The notes beneath the pieces were generated by a model, which worked only from the letters and a program-made list of their open reading frames with translations, was not told the DNA's origin and did not search any database. The position numbers were made by a program, and so were the translations under genes. A DNA stretch of 64,000 bases from Halomonas sp. ML-15 (GTDB lineage Bacteria; Pseudomonadota; Gammaproteobacteria; Pseudomonadales; Halomonadaceae): assembly GCF_014779595.1 (NCBI RefSeq), contig NZ_JACXZT010000019.1:248001-312000 (forward strand). Reading direction: 5' to 3'. Shown piece after piece: positions 63,945-64,000 of this stretch. Numbering within the stretch: position 1 is the first letter of the stretch; every line of letters starts with the position of its first letter.

Positions 63945-64000
63945 TGTATTGGTCCCCTTATGGGAGGAGCTATACGCTACAAACCCATACAAATTGTTTA

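Overview
The window looks like a chromosomal segment of a moderately halophilic gammaproteobacterium of the Halomonadaceae (Halomonas-like). The basis is the high GC content, acidic exported proteins, a BCCT compatible-solute transporter, a large K+(Na+)/H+ antiporter, TRAP carriers, and a catR-catBCA-benABCD layout like the one I recall from Halomonas organivorans. This is an inference from gene content. No rRNA, tRNA, integrase, transposase or CRISPR array was seen.

Region 1 (1-9.8 kb) is mixed metabolism. It holds a cut-off TRAP-TAXI binding protein, a LysR regulator behind a HAD dehalogenase, a 33-codon leftover that resembles the N-terminus of a maleate isomerase/Asp-Glu racemase, a divergent GntR regulator with an aconitase-family enzyme, a BCCT carrier, a luciferase-like oxidoreductase and an AzlCD exporter.

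Region 2 (9.8-27 kb) is a methanol/alcohol and formaldehyde oxidation module. xoxF carries the Asp-Tyr-Asp signature of lanthanide-dependent methanol dehydrogenases. It is followed on the minus strand by xoxG, xoxJ, an unknown periplasmic protein, and a four-gene ABC/binding-protein/beta-propeller set of the PQQ-linked (Ped/Lut-like) type. Divergent to it, pqqABCDEF makes the PQQ cofactor. After pqqF come glutathione-dependent formaldehyde dehydrogenase and a Gfa-type protein, so alcohol oxidation, cofactor synthesis and formaldehyde removal are contiguous.

Region 3 (27-32.7 kb) is an amino-acid-related unit: an M20 amidohydrolase, a sodium/solute symporter with its DUF3311 partner, and a DadA-like FAD oxidoreductase behind a tandem glycine riboswitch. 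A LysR gene lies next to it. Two copies of a near-identical A/T-rich box lie upstream of the symporter operon and upstream of lysR/the riboswitch.

Region 4 (32.7-64 kb) is an aromatic-acid catabolic island. It contains two BenE-type carriers, benABCD, catBCA with divergent catR (with a canonical ATAC-N7-GTAT site), pobA/pobR, a coniferyl-alcohol dehydrogenase, an aldehyde dehydrogenase, an aryl-CoA ligase, and a CoA-dependent side-chain beta-oxidation set (hydratase, dehydrogenase, acyl-CoA dehydrogenase, unusual thiolase, CoA transferase) with a TRAP carrier. The layout suggests hydroxycinnamates and benzoates are shortened to benzoate or 4-hydroxybenzoate and then funnelled to catechol or protocatechuate. 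A vapBC toxin-antitoxin pair sits inside this island.
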